From Rothia sp. (in: high G+C Gram-positive bacteria) (GTDB lineage: Bacteria; Actinomycetota; Actinomycetes; Actinomycetales; Micrococcaceae): DNA of 64,000 bases. The first letter of the stretch is position 1. The number at the start of each line of letters is the position of its first letter. Under the pieces are notes generated by a model. It was not told where the DNA came from. It saw only the letters and a program-made list of their open reading frames with translations, and made no database searches. The stretch spans positions 62,001 to 126,000 of the forward strand of contig JAUNHE010000002.1 of NCBI GenBank assembly GCA_030524105.1, given 5' to 3'. Shown here piece after piece: positions 1 to 9,267 of the stretch. Made by a program: the position numbers and the translations under genes.

Positions 1-40
1 AAAAAGAAGCCTTGTTCGTACCAATTTTTGAGCCAGGGGT

Positions 41-46
41 TAGACT
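41..46 (+). promoter_or_regulatory. -10 box of a leaderless promoter for the GntR regulator
   Basis: The hexamer TAGACT lies exactly 7 nt before the ATG at 54. This matches the TANNNT-N7-ATG arrangement of actinobacterial leaderless transcripts and recurs at four other plus-strand genes here. No clear -35 is visible. Confidence 0.5.
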
Positions 47-53
47 AACTCTT

Positions 54-818
54 ATGACTATCAAAAATCCCTCAAGACCGCCCCTACCCCACGACCTTAG
101 CCAGCAAAGCCCCATACCCAAATACAAGCGACTGGCTAAAAATCTAGAAGAAAAATTTATTTCACCCGGAGCCGCCCACGATATCTTACCCACCGAACGA
201 GAACTCCAAAAAAATTACGGCGTCAGCAGAGACACGGTCCGCCGCGCCCTAGCCCTTCTGGCCCAACGCGGATTGATCTATAACATTCAAGGTTCGGGCA
301 GCTATATTGCAGATCGAGGCACTATCCGCAAGGTACCGAGACTAACCTCCTTTACCGAGGACATGACTATGCGCGGCTCTAAACCTGCCTCCACCACCAT
401 CAGCTGCGTCATGATTGCCGCCCCCATTAACATAGCCCGGGATCTAGCCATAGAACCGGGCGCCCAGGTGCTGCGCATTATCCGTCTACGTAAGGCAGAC
501 GGGGCGCCCATGGCCTACGAACGGGCCCACTTTTTACCGCAGTCTTTTGCTCATGTTGAACCAAAACCATCCGGTTCCCTGGACGAGCAGCTTGCCAGAA
601 ACGGTTATCGGATTATGACAGCAGAGCAGCGCATTAGCGCCACCAACCTCACCGCAGAAGAAGCAAGGGCCCTGGCGGTACCCACCAATACAGCGGCCCT
701 TAAGGTAGAACGACTGGGCTTCACCGAGTATGGCTTGGCTGTTGAAAGTACCCAGACCCTCTACCGGGCAGACCGCTACGACTACGTACTCAAAATCAAC
801 AGAGAAGGGCAAATATGA
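54..818 (+). CDS. GntR/HutC-family transcriptional regulator (NagR/DasR-like)
   Basis: A 254-residue regulator with an N-terminal winged helix. The typical GntR string PTERELQKNYGVSRDTVRRA lies near residues 49-68. An effector-binding UTRA domain follows, with YERAHF near the middle. Members of this family next to nagA repress amino-sugar genes and sense GlcN-6-P or GlcNAc-6-P, so a NagR/DasR role is inferred from context. An in-frame TTG at 12 would add 14 residues, but the ATG at 54 sits 7 nt after a TANNNT box and is preferred. The stop overlaps the nagA start by 4 nt (ATGA), indicating translational coupling. Confidence 0.85.
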   Translation: MTIKNPSRPPLPHDLSQQSPIPKYKRLAKNLEEKFISPGAAHDILPTERELQKNYGVSRDTVRRALALLAQRGLIYNIQGSGSYIADRGTIRKVPRLTSFTEDMTMRGSKPASTTISCVMIAAPINIARDLAIEPGAQVLRIIRLRKADGAPMAYERAHFLPQSFAHVEPKPSGSLDEQLARNGYRIMTAEQRISATNLTAEEARALAVPTNTAALKVERLGFTEYGLAVESTQTLYRADRYDYVLKINREGQI

Positions 819-1915
819 CCGGTCCTGTACTCTACTCCCAGGCTAAGGCCACCGGCCTAGCCCAGCCCTACCGTCACAGCAACTGGTTCTTACTCCAAGA
901 CACCTCAATTATTGATCACGGTTCCGACCCGGCCCCCCAGCTGGCGGCAGTAGAGCACGCCAGCCAACCCGTATTCATCTGCCCGGGCCTGACCGATATT
1001 CACTGCCATGGAGGCCGGGGTGTCTCCTTTGACGAGCCCGACCGGGCCGCTGGGGCTCTTAAGGTTCACCGACAGTCCGGTACACTCTACATGCTTGCTT
1101 CCCTGGTCAGTGCAGAGCTGCCAACCATGCTCTCCAGGGCCTCTGCCCTAGCCCAGCTCTGCCAAAAGTACAGCCAGCCAAGCCAGCTCACCAGTGCCCT
1201 CATTGGAATCCACGCTGAAGGACCTTTTTTAGCAGCGAGCCATAAAGGGGCCCACCGGGCCGACTACCTTAAAAGAGCCAACCTAGCAGACGCCCAGGCC
1301 CTGCTAGAAGCCTCCCAGGGCTGGCTAAAACAGGTCACCCTAGCCCCCGAACTCGACAAAGACCTGCTGGTTACCAAATTTTTTGTAGCCCACGGGGTTA
1401 AAGTTGCCCTGGGCCACACCAATGCCAGCTACCGCCAGGCTAAGGAAGCTTTTGCCGCCGGGGCCTCTATTCTGACCCACACCTTTAACGCTATGAATCC
1501 CTTACAGCACCGAGCTCCGGGCCCCGTAGCAGCAGCCCTTGAGGAGAAAGAAGTCAGCTTAGAGGTCATCAGCGACGGAGTGCACCTGCATCCTGCCATA
1601 GTTCGAATGCTTTTTAGCCTAGCGGCAGAAAGAATCGTCCTCATTACCGATGCTATGGCCGCTACCGGTTGCCCCGACGGAAATTATCTGCTCGGTGATC
1701 TAGCGGTAGAAGTCAGCGATTCTGTGGCCCGGCTGGCCCAGAACGGAGCCATCGCCGGCAGTACCGTCACTCTCGGTACTGCCGTACAGCGGGCTATCTC
1801 CTACGGGGTAGACCCTGAGTCTGCGATTGCAGCTGCCAGTCGCCTGGCCAACCGAGCTATTGGGTACACCCCCCAGCAAGAACACTATCTGGCGCTACCA
1901 GCCTCACCCCGCTAG
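815..1915 (+). CDS. nagA: N-acetylglucosamine-6-phosphate deacetylase
   Basis: Hydrolyses GlcNAc-6-phosphate to glucosamine-6-phosphate and acetate in the cytoplasm, feeding amino-sugar catabolism or wall-precursor recycling. The amidohydrolase signatures are present: DIHCHGG with H63 and H65, HAEGPFL with E135, the metal histidines H201 and H222 ([10 protein letters not shown]), SDGVHLHP and the catalytic aspartate D279 in [10 protein letters not shown]. Its length of 366 residues is normal for the family. It is the second gene of a two-gene unit with the GntR regulator. No nagB is visible next to it. Its TAG stop overlaps the opposing folD stop in the palindrome CTAG. Confidence 0.92.
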   Translation: MTGPVLYSQAKATGLAQPYRHSNWFLLQDTSIIDHGSDPAPQLAAVEHASQPVFICPGLTDIHCHGGRGVSFDEPDRAAGALKVHRQSGTLYMLASLVSAELPTMLSRASALAQLCQKYSQPSQLTSALIGIHAEGPFLAASHKGAHRADYLKRANLADAQALLEASQGWLKQVTLAPELDKDLLVTKFFVAHGVKVALGHTNASYRQAKEAFAAGASILTHTFNAMNPLQHRAPGPVAAALEEKEVSLEVISDGVHLHPAIVRMLFSLAAERIVLITDAMAATGCPDGNYLLGDLAVEVSDSVARLAQNGAIAGSTVTLGTAVQRAISYGVDPESAIAAASRLANRAIGYTPQQEHYLALPASPR

Positions 1916-2799
1916 GCTTCTGAGGCTGCCAGACTTTCGGCACGTTCAACCACGTTCCACAGGAGCATGGCCCGAGTCATAGGCCCTACCCCACCAGGGT
2001 TAGGTGAAACCCAGCTGGCCTTAGCTGCCGCTTCAGGGCTAATGTCACCCCGAAGCTGCTTTTTACCGGTCTTGGGATCCTCTACCCTGCTGACGCCAAC
2101 ATCAATCAGGATAGCCCCCTCTTTAACCTGCTCTGGCCCAACAATATGAGCCTGGCCTACAGCGGCAACAATAACGTCTGCTTCTTTAAGGGCGGCAGTC
2201 ACATCAGCAGTGCCGGTATGAACCAGAGTGGGGGTTGCATTAATATCCTTACGGGTAAGCAGTAACCCCAGAGGCCTACCAACAGTTACACCCCGACCAA
2301 AAACGGCAACTCTCTTACCCCGAAGACTGATACCGTGCCGGCTCAGCAACTGAATGATTCCGTTGGGTGTGCAGGGCAGCGGTGAGTCTAAGTCCCCCGC
2401 TGTTTTAAGGACAAGCTGGCCAAGATTAGTTGGGTGCAAACCATCAGCGTCCTTGGCAGGGTCAATTTTGGCCAGAATACGGTTTGTGTCCAGATGCTTG
2501 GGCAAAGGAAGCTGAACAATATAGGCGGTGCAGGCCGGATCCTGGTTAAGCCGATCTAAGACCGCCTCAAGTTCCTGCTGACTAATGGATTCGGGCAGAT
2601 CCTTACGGATTGAGGCAATACCAACCTCCGCGCAGTCCCGGTGTTTGCCGGCAACATAAGATTGTGAAGCCGGATCCTGTCCCACCAGCACGGTGGCCAA
2701 GCCGGGAGTGATCCCCCGGTCTTTAAGCACCTGAACCCGCTGGCTCAACTCACTTTTGATGGCAGCAGCCGTTGCTTTTCCATCCAATAGCTGCGGCAC
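1912..2799 (-). CDS. folD: Bifunctional methylenetetrahydrofolate dehydrogenase/methenyltetrahydrofolate cyclohydrolase
   Basis: Converts 5,10-methylene-THF to 10-formyl-THF through methenyl-THF in the cytosol. The substrate-site Y48 and K52 (YVAGK), QLPLPKH, PCTPNG, the NADP-binding GRGVTVGRP near 168-176 and NPGGVGPMT near the C terminus are all present. It has 295 residues and a GTG start. Only 2 nt separate it from the glyA stop, so the two genes form an operon that makes one-carbon units. Those units are used by PurN and PurH, encoded about 4 kb away. Confidence 0.95.
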   Translation of the reverse strand: MPQLLDGKATAAAIKSELSQRVQVLKDRGITPGLATVLVGQDPASQSYVAGKHRDCAEVGIASIRKDLPESISQQELEAVLDRLNQDPACTAYIVQLPLPKHLDTNRILAKIDPAKDADGLHPTNLGQLVLKTAGDLDSPLPCTPNGIIQLLSRHGISLRGKRVAVFGRGVTVGRPLGLLLTRKDINATPTLVHTGTADVTAALKEADVIVAAVGQAHIVGPEQVKEGAILIDVGVSRVEDPKTGKKQLRGDISPEAAAKASWVSPNPGGVGPMTRAMLLWNVVERAESLAASEA

Positions 2800-2801
2800 T
2801 T

Positions 2802-4082
2802 TTACCAGCCCTCAATTCCCTGGTAAAGCGGAAACTGCTGGCAGAGCTGGTTCACCCGCTGGCTTAAGGCTTGGATGTCTGCGCCGGGTTTAAGAACCTG
2901 GGCAATAATCTCCGCTACCTGCCTGAAGGCTTCTTGGTCAAAACCACGGGTTGCTAGGGCTGGTGTACCAATACGCAAGCCAGAAGTTATCATAGGCGGG
3001 CGCGGATCATCGGGCACCGCGTTGCGGTTAACGGTAATACCCACCTCGTGCAGCAGATCTTCGGCTTCCTTACCGTTGAGGGCTGAATCACGCAAATCTA
3101 CCAGGACCAGGTGGACGTCGGTTCCGGAGGAAACTAGCTTAACCCCGGCCTCTGCTAGATCCGGCTGGCTGAGCCGCTCCGCCAGGATCTTTGCCCCCTC
3201 CAGGGTTCTTTGCTGCCTTTCCTTAAACTCCTGGCTGGCAGCAAGCTTAAAGGCGGTAGCCTTGGCCGCAATGACGTGCATCAAGGGCCCACCCTGCTGG
3301 CCGGGAAAAACGGCCGAATCTATTCGTTTTTTGAGGTCCTGAGTGCACAGGATAAAGCCGGAGCGTGGCCCACCGATGGTCTTATGCACTGTAGAAGAAA
3401 CAACGTGGGCGTGGGGCACGGGGTTAGGGTGCAGCCCGGCCGCTACTAACCCGGCAAAATGGGCCATATCAACCCAGAGGTAGGCCCCTACCTCGTCGGT
3501 AATCTGACGGAAGTGGGCAAAATCCAGTTGGCGGGTATAGGCAGACCAGCCGGCGATAATGACCTTGGGCCGCTCTTGCAGGGCCAGCTGGCGAACCTGT
3601 TCCATATCAACCTGGCCGGTTTCCTGATGAACACCGTAGGCAACCACCCTATACAGTTTGCCAGAAACATTGATTTTCATGCCGTGGGTCAGGTGCCCAC
3701 CGTGAGCTAGAGACAGGCCCATCAGGGTTTCGCCGGGTTGGAGCAAGGCGTGCATGACCGCGTTATTAGCCTGGGCGCCGGAGTGGGGCTGAACGTTGGC
3801 ATGCTCGGCCCCAAAAAGTTCTTTGGCTCGGTCAATAGCTAGCTGCTCAACAATGTCTACATACTCGCAGCCGCCGTAGTAGCGGCGGCCAGGGTAACCT
3901 TCAGCGTATTTATTGGTTAAAACCGAACCCTGTGCCTCAAGGATAGAGCGGGGAACAAAATTTTCTGAAGCAATCATCTCTAGGGTTTCTTGCTGGCGTT
4001 TTTCTTCCAGCCTGATTGCCTGGGCAACTTCCGGATCCACCTGGGCTAGGGGCAGATCAGTTAGCGGTTGTGTATTGGCCAT
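2802..4082 (-). CDS. glyA: Serine hydroxymethyltransferase
   Basis: A PLP enzyme that interconverts serine plus THF with glycine plus 5,10-methylene-THF. The PLP lysine is K234 in [14 protein letters not shown]205 and H208 (WVDMAH) stack on the cofactor, and the GRRYYGG loop follows residue 64. It has 426 residues, the usual length. The ATG follows a GGAAGGA ribosome site. It is first in the glyA-folD operon, which is read from a good sigma-70-like promoter at 4208-4236 with a leader of roughly 120 nt. Confidence 0.96.
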   Translation of the reverse strand: MANTQPLTDLPLAQVDPEVAQAIRLEEKRQQETLEMIASENFVPRSILEAQGSVLTNKYAEGYPGRRYYGGCEYVDIVEQLAIDRAKELFGAEHANVQPHSGAQANNAVMHALLQPGETLMGLSLAHGGHLTHGMKINVSGKLYRVVAYGVHQETGQVDMEQVRQLALQERPKVIIAGWSAYTRQLDFAHFRQITDEVGAYLWVDMAHFAGLVAAGLHPNPVPHAHVVSSTVHKTIGGPRSGFILCTQDLKKRIDSAVFPGQQGGPLMHVIAAKATAFKLAASQEFKERQQRTLEGAKILAERLSQPDLAEAGVKLVSSGTDVHLVLVDLRDSALNGKEAEDLLHEVGITVNRNAVPDDPRPPMITSGLRIGTPALATRGFDQEAFRQVAEIIAQVLKPGADIQALSQRVNQLCQQFPLYQGIEGW

Positions 4083-4207
4083 ATGTTAGTCCTTCCGTAG
4101 CTGGAGGCTCATCGCCGACTACCTCCGTCATCAAGTCTAAGTGAGATAGGCCCGGCATGAGCAGCAGCAGCCCTAGCTTTCTTAGCTCAATCTCCATCAG
4201 GTAGAGC

Positions 4208-4236
4208 ATATAAACAGCACCTGTTGGTAGAAACAA
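4208..4236 (-). promoter_or_regulatory. glyA-folD promoter
   Basis: On the minus strand TTGTTT (4236-4231) and TTATAT (4213-4208) are separated by 17 nt. This gives a leader of about 118 nt before the glyA start. Confidence 0.55.
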
Positions 4237-4689
4237 TACAACTTTGATCCTAAAATCTAATTAACTTGTTAGCTATACCTCAAGAAAAGCTAATCGCAAG
4301 AAGTCGGCCTCAATGGAGGCTTCAGAACTTTTCCAACTCAACTCACCTTACCCATCGGTTCAGCCTCGCCCATAGGCAGGCTAACGGAAGAGATAGCAAT
4401 AGACTCTCCGTAAACTGGGGTTCACTTTTTGGACAGCTCTTTACCCACCTCCAAAAAACCTATACCGGCTAAAACCCTGCTTCTAGAAGGAGGAATACCC
4501 TGTCGAAAGGTTGTAAAATTTTCCCAAGCGCACTAGCATATCAATTAAAATTTATTCTCGTATCCACACAGCTTTCTTCCGCTAAGCAGCCCCATTAAAA
4601 ATGTGAATTTGCATAAGGTAACCCTTACTTAAGCGTAAAAGTGTTTGAGGGGCAAAACACATAGACAATATTCAAAAAAGTGACCGAAC

Positions 4690-4718
4690 TTGGTAAACTA
4701 AAGCGGCACATTTGTATA
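4690..4718 (+). promoter_or_regulatory. Candidate promoter of the VWA-domain gene
   Basis: TTGGTA (4690-4695) and TGTATA (4713-4718) with a 17-nt spacer, about 60 nt ahead of the ATG at 4786. Confidence 0.4.
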
Positions 4719-4785
4719 GGTAAATACAAAAGCAAGTAACAACACACAGACAGCCTAGAACATCAACCGTGGGAAAGGTTTAAAC

Positions 4786-6555
4786 ATGGGGAGCGAGCAA
4801 TCGCGTCGACAAGCACGCGAGAGCCAGCGGAAGAACACCTTCCGCAAACGTCTAGGGTTAGGCGGCGTTGGCTTAATCATGCTCAGCGGGGGAATTTTAG
4901 TTTTTAACCTGGCTGGCAGCCAACCTCAGCCCGGACCAACCCAGGCCATCCCTAGCGCCTGTACAACCACCCAACGGGTGACAGTCTCCGCAACAAAAGC
5001 TATGGCTCAGGTTCTTGAAAAAATCCCTGTTGACGGGGCAGACTGCATCAGCCTTTCGGTTACAGATACTGCAAATACAGCCCAGGTAGCCCACCAGATT
5101 GTCAGCGGCAAATCTGCCCCCAACCTGTGGATTCCAGATTCCTCCCTCCGGGCTGAGCTCACCCTAGCCGGTGAGGCAAACGTCATCACCAAAGCAGATT
5201 CGCTAGCGAAAACACCCTCAGTGATCGTTAGTAGCAGCAAGAATAAAAAAACCTACAGCAGCTGGAACGCCTGCGTTGCCGACGCCAGCAAGGTCTCTAT
5301 GGGAGACCCTAAAACAGACTCAGGAGCCTTCTTCTCCCTCATCAACTCCACAGCAGAAGTAACCGAAGGTATTGCACCGGCCAGTGAACTCACGGCCAGC
5401 ACAGCCCTACGGGCCCAGACCATTGGAGCAGAAGAGGCCGCCCCTAGCCCACAAGAACAGCTGGACGCTGTAGCCTCCGGCCAAAAAGAATCCGCTTTAG
5501 TAACAGAAGCCGACTACATCACCTACCTCAGCAGCCGGCCCGAGGCCGCCCTGACCGCCTACGTCCCCAAAAGCGGCACAGATGAACTCAACTACCCCAT
5601 GTACCAGCCCACTACCGGCAGCGGAACAAATAAAACCATAGGGACAGCAGCAGACAAAATTACCCAGTTCCTCAAATCTGACCAAGGGAAAAAAGCACTA
5701 GAAGAAGCCGGACTTCGCGGCAGCGACGGCAAGGAACTTGCCAACTCCCCCCTTGGCACACCCAGTCCCCTTAACGCCACAGACTCCACCGTCCTGGCAG
5801 AAATGTGGACCAGCTACACCGTTCAATCAAGGCCCCTAAACGCCTCTATCATCCTGGACAGCTCTGCAAGCATGGCACAGACCTACAGCCCCGAAGGGGT
5901 AACCCGCATGCAGGTTATCCAAGAAGCAGCCCAAAGCGGTATCAAACAATTTAAATCCCGAGATACTGCCAGCCTCTGGTCCTTTGCCAGTAAAAAAAGC
6001 AGCAAAGACAGCCAAGAAGAACTAGAGTACCGCCAGCTCCTACCGGGACGTCAACTTTCTGACCAGGTAGATGGCAAGGATCAGCAGCAGCTCCTCCTAG
6101 ATAGCATCAAGGACGTTAACCCTATACCCGGCTCAAATACCGACCTGCACCAGGCCATCCTCAAAGCTTTTAGAAACACCAAGGGTGAGCTGGCAACAGA
6201 TGCTACCAATGTGGCCATTATTCTTACCGATGGCGACGAGGCTCAGCAGCCCACACCACCGGCTGCAGAGCTGATCTCCACTATTCAGCGGGAGCAGGAT
6301 CCAAACAACCCGGTCGTCATTGTTATTATTGGCATCACCGAGGATGCAGATATGGCCACCTTACAAAATATCGCCACCAAGGTTGGCGGCCGAGCCTACG
6401 CGGCCAGTTCAGCCCAGGACATTCAAACCATCTTTTACGAGGCGCTGGCAGTCAATAGCCCAGAAGCCAATGACCCAGCCATGACCGGCAGCAGCGACCC
6501 AGCAGCTACTGGCGCAGAAGCCGGCCTGACCGATACAAGCTCATTAGCTGGTTAA
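4786..6555 (+). CDS. Membrane-anchored protein with solute-binding-like and von Willebrand factor A domains
   Basis: A 589-residue protein with one N-terminal membrane segment (about 23-44). A region of about 60-320 resembles an extracellular solute-binding protein. The C-terminal VWA domain (about 350-550) has an intact MIDAS site: D358, S360 and S362 in DSSAS, T452 in GSNTD and TDGDE at 481-485. The acidic, Ala/Ser/Thr-rich tail is probably extracellular. Related VWA proteins bind partners through a divalent metal. The ligand here is unknown and no transporter genes accompany it. It converges on purH with a 3-nt gap, a neighbourhood I associate with Micrococcaceae. Confidence 0.8.
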   Translation: MGSEQSRRQARESQRKNTFRKRLGLGGVGLIMLSGGILVFNLAGSQPQPGPTQAIPSACTTTQRVTVSATKAMAQVLEKIPVDGADCISLSVTDTANTAQVAHQIVSGKSAPNLWIPDSSLRAELTLAGEANVITKADSLAKTPSVIVSSSKNKKTYSSWNACVADASKVSMGDPKTDSGAFFSLINSTAEVTEGIAPASELTASTALRAQTIGAEEAAPSPQEQLDAVASGQKESALVTEADYITYLSSRPEAALTAYVPKSGTDELNYPMYQPTTGSGTNKTIGTAADKITQFLKSDQGKKALEEAGLRGSDGKELANSPLGTPSPLNATDSTVLAEMWTSYTVQSRPLNASIILDSSASMAQTYSPEGVTRMQVIQEAAQSGIKQFKSRDTASLWSFASKKSSKDSQEELEYRQLLPGRQLSDQVDGKDQQQLLLDSIKDVNPIPGSNTDLHQAILKAFRNTKGELATDATNVAIILTDGDEAQQPTPPAAELISTIQREQDPNNPVVIVIIGITEDADMATLQNIATKVGGRAYAASSAQDIQTIFYEALAVNSPEANDPAMTGSSDPAATGAEAGLTDTSSLAG

Positions 6556-6558
6556 TCT

Positions 6559-8166
6559 CTAGTGGAAAAAGTGTCGGGTTCCCGTCAGATACATACTGAT
6601 GCCGGCCTGCTCCGCGGCAGCTATCACCTGGTCGTCCCGGATGGAGCCACCCGGCTGAACAACAGCCTTTACTCCGGCCTTAATAAGAACTTCAAGTCCG
6701 TCCGCAAAAGGGAAAAAGGCATCCGAAGCAGCTACCGCCCCTCGGGCACGCTCAGTATCCGCCAGGCTATTAGCGCGCTCAACAGCTAGCTTGCAAGAAT
6801 CCACCCGGTTGACCTGGCCCATACCAATACCAAGAGCAGCCCCACCACCAGCCAGCAGAATAGCATTTGACTTAGTGGAACGTAAGGCCCGCCAGGCAAA
6901 ATAGAGGTCGTCCAGCGTCTGCTGGTCGGCAGCTTGACCGGCTACTAGCTGCCAGTTCTCTACCCGGTCACCGGGGCCAGCTATCCTATCGGCCTCCTGC
7001 AAAAGGGCTCCTCCAGAGATCAGCCGGCACTCTATCTCTTCCTGGGAAAAATCTTCCGGAAGCTCCAGAATACGCAAATTTTTCTTAGCTTTAAGAATCT
7101 CCAAAGCCTGCGGCTCATAGGCTGGGGCAATAATTACTTCGGTAAAAATCTGTGCCACCTTGCTAGCCATAGCGGCAGTTACCGGCCGATTAGCAGCAAC
7201 AACCCCACCGTAGGCAGAGACCGGATCGCAGGCCTGGGCCTTAGCATAGGCTAGGGCAAGAGGATCCTGCTCCTGGGGGCTGGCTATGGCAATACCGCAC
7301 GGATTATTGTGTTTAATAATAGCCACTGCCGGCTCAACAAAATCATAGGCTGCCCGCAGAGCGGCATCCCCGTCTACATAGTTGTTATAGCTCATCTCTT
7401 TTCCGCCAAGCTGGCGGGCCTGCGCTATACCGGCCGCAGCCGCAGGATCCAGGTAGAGAGCACCGCCCTGGTGGGGGTTCTCCCCGTAACGCAGCTGATG
7501 AGAAAGGTTAAAACCCTTTCCCCAGTAGGCAGGCCAGGTCCTGCCCTCTGCTGGAGAAGCAAGAAGATGCTGGGCCGTCCAGGTAGCAACAGCAGCATCG
7601 TAGGCTGCCGTATGGGCAAAGGCTGCCGCCGCTAATTCTTGACGTTCCGCCAGACTAAATCCGCCCTCTTGAACAGCCTGAAGAACCCGGTCATAGCGGG
7701 CTGGATCAACCACAACGCTCAGGCTACGGTGATTCTTGGCTGCGGCCCGCACCATGGACGGACCGCCAATATCAATCTTCTCGATAATCTCGTCCTGGCC
7801 GGCTCCAGACGCAACCGTCTGGCTAAAGGGGTAAAGGTTGACTACCACTAAATCAAAGGGATCGATCTTTAGATCAGCCAAAGTTTTCCGGTGTTCTTCT
7901 TTGGTCCGGTCTGCCAAAATTCCGGCATGAACCCGAGGATGCAGGGTCTTGACTCTGCCCTCTAAACACTCAGGAAAACCGGTTAGTTCAGCTACTTCAG
8001 TCACCGGAAGGCCTTCCTGGCGAATGGTCTCGGCAGTTGATCCGGTAGAAACCAGGCTCACCCCTGCCCGGTGCAGGCCCTGGGCAAGCTCGGCCAAACC
8101 CGTTTTATCAAAAACAGAGATCAGGGCACGCCGAATGGGAAGCCTCTCAAGATTATGCTCGGTCAA
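6559..8166 (-). CDS. purH: Bifunctional AICAR formyltransferase/IMP cyclohydrolase
   Basis: Catalyses the last two steps of IMP synthesis: AICAR plus 10-formyl-THF to FAICAR, then ring closure. The cyclohydrolase domain begins [13 protein letters not shown]. The formyltransferase domain carries [10 protein letters not shown] and a C-terminal [10 protein letters not shown]. It has 535 residues, typical of the family. The start is TTG at 8166, supported by AAGGAG five bases upstream; no ATG occurs near the conserved N terminus. It lies 9 nt downstream of purN in the same operon and uses 10-formyl-THF made by the nearby FolD. Confidence 0.95.
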   Translation of the reverse strand: MTEHNLERLPIRRALISVFDKTGLAELAQGLHRAGVSLVSTGSTAETIRQEGLPVTEVAELTGFPECLEGRVKTLHPRVHAGILADRTKEEHRKTLADLKIDPFDLVVVNLYPFSQTVASGAGQDEIIEKIDIGGPSMVRAAAKNHRSLSVVVDPARYDRVLQAVQEGGFSLAERQELAAAAFAHTAAYDAAVATWTAQHLLASPAEGRTWPAYWGKGFNLSHQLRYGENPHQGGALYLDPAAAAGIAQARQLGGKEMSYNNYVDGDAALRAAYDFVEPAVAIIKHNNPCGIAIASPQEQDPLALAYAKAQACDPVSAYGGVVAANRPVTAAMASKVAQIFTEVIIAPAYEPQALEILKAKKNLRILELPEDFSQEEIECRLISGGALLQEADRIAGPGDRVENWQLVAGQAADQQTLDDLYFAWRALRSTKSNAILLAGGGAALGIGMGQVNRVDSCKLAVERANSLADTERARGAVAASDAFFPFADGLEVLIKAGVKAVVQPGGSIRDDQVIAAAEQAGISMYLTGTRHFFH

Positions 8167-8175
8167 TACAACTCC

Positions 8176-8757
8176 TTATATTGTGGGTGTCTGTTCTGCT
8201 GCCAAGCGCTTAATGGTTGCCACCAAAAGCTCCCGCTCGCAGGCTTTAATACGTTCGTGCAAACTATCCTGGGTATCTGTCTCTTCCACAGCTACCGCAA
8301 CCTGGGCCAGAATCTTACCGGTATCAACCCCGGCATCTACATAATGCACCGTTGCCCCGGTAATTTTTACCCCGTAAGCTAAGGCATCCCGTACACCGTG
8401 AGCACCGGGAAAGGAAGGCAAAAGGGCCGGATGAGTATTAATAATTTTGTGCTCAAACCTCTGCACCAAATGGGCGTCAACAATACGCATAAAACCCGCA
8501 AATACAATCAGATCTGGCCGGTAGGAACCTATTTTTTCTTCTAAGGCCCGGTTCCATAAATCCCGGCTAGCATAAGCTGCCGGCTCCAGCAAAAAAGTAG
8601 CAAGTCCGGCCTCTTGGGCCCTCTCTAAGCCCAGACAAGGTTTATCTGCCCCTACGGCCACCAACTGGCAAGGAAGCTTGCCCTCTGCCACCGCATCAAT
8701 GACGGCTTGCAAATTTGTTCCCGATCCAGAGACCATCAGCAGAATGCGCATAGGCAT
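8176..8757 (-). CDS. purN: Phosphoribosylglycinamide formyltransferase
   Basis: Transfers the formyl group of 10-formyl-THF to GAR, the third step of purine synthesis. The GSGTNLQA phosphate loop is present (11-18). The catalytic residues are N107 and H109 in INTHPALLPSF and D145 in VDAGVDTG. It has 193 residues. The ATG at 8757 has a GGGGGTG ribosome site. It is the first gene of purN-purH and is divergent from the small membrane protein at 8808. Confidence 0.95.
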   Translation of the reverse strand: MPMRILLMVSGSGTNLQAVIDAVAEGKLPCQLVAVGADKPCLGLERAQEAGLATFLLEPAAYASRDLWNRALEEKIGSYRPDLIVFAGFMRIVDAHLVQRFEHKIINTHPALLPSFPGAHGVRDALAYGVKITGATVHYVDAGVDTGKILAQVAVAVEETDTQDSLHERIKACERELLVATIKRLAAEQTPTI

Positions 8758-8794
8758 GAGTTTACACCCCCAGCTCTGGCTTTGCTAAATAGAG

Positions 8795-8800
8795 TATCCT
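8795..8800 (+). promoter_or_regulatory. -10 box of a leaderless promoter
   Basis: TATCCT followed by exactly 7 nt and the ATG at 8808, the same arrangement as at 41-46. Confidence 0.45.
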
Positions 8801-8807
8801 AGTGCTT

Positions 8808-9227
8808 ATGCTTGCTACTGAACCAGAAAAGCAAAAGACACCCCAGCAGGTCGAGACCGCCCGGGAGCAGGTCCATTTTTACACCAGGCTCACCCTGGCC
8901 CTGTCCCTACTGGGTTTTATGCTGCTCATGTACACGGGCTGGCTGCTCCTGGCTGCCCTGGTATTTCTCCTAGCAGCCATAGTGTGTGCCATCATCGCCT
9001 TAGTCAAGATGCCTGGCGCTCGCGCCAGTGGTTTTGATATTGCCCTTCTGGTCACCGTTTTACTGGCCTGCTTCTTCTTTAGTTTTAATGCAGTGGTGCA
9101 GCTGATCTTTTGGGAGCAAACAAACCAATACGCCAGCTGCATCAGGCAGGCTCTTACCCTAAGCCGCCAGGCCCAGTGCGGCCAGCAGCTGCGCGACAGC
9201 TTTTTGGGCAGCCTGCTGGGCTCTTAA
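8808..9227 (+). CDS. Small multi-pass membrane protein of unknown function
   Basis: A 139-residue protein with a short charged N terminus and three hydrophobic segments, at about 27-42, 46-66 and 77-100. The C-terminal stretch has two cysteines (YASC and QAQC) and is likely extracytoplasmic. The in-frame GTG at 8802 is possible, but the ATG at 8808 fits the leaderless promoter. It sits between the purine genes and the DUF6350 gene. I cannot assign a function. Confidence 0.65.
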   Translation: MLATEPEKQKTPQQVETAREQVHFYTRLTLALSLLGFMLLMYTGWLLLAALVFLLAAIVCAIIALVKMPGARASGFDIALLVTVLLACFFFSFNAVVQLIFWEQTNQYASCIRQALTLSRQAQCGQQLRDSFLGSLLGS

Positions 9228-9267
9228 GCCTAGGGCAGGCAGCGTCCTCCGGTGACTGTACCCGGCC

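Larger units (their letters stand above)
4083..4785. other. 703-nt intergenic region between divergent glyA and VWA genes
   Basis: No convincing gene is seen. The glyA side holds the promoter at 4208-4236 and a leader with a small hairpin (GGAGG at 4103-4107 against CCTCC at 4122-4126) just upstream of the glyA ribosome site. The VWA side holds a promoter at 4690-4718. The middle, about 4240-4680, is AT-richer and I can assign nothing to it. Confidence 0.6.

Noticed and set aside
4083..4207. Possible glycine, ZTP or THF riboswitch in the glyA leader
   Set aside because: The conserved core strings of these riboswitches are not present; only one small hairpin is seen.
4615..4630. AAGGTAACCCTTACTT, resembling a DtxR/IdeR iron box
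   Set aside because: Aligning it with the IdeR consensus gives only about half of the positions, and no iron gene follows.
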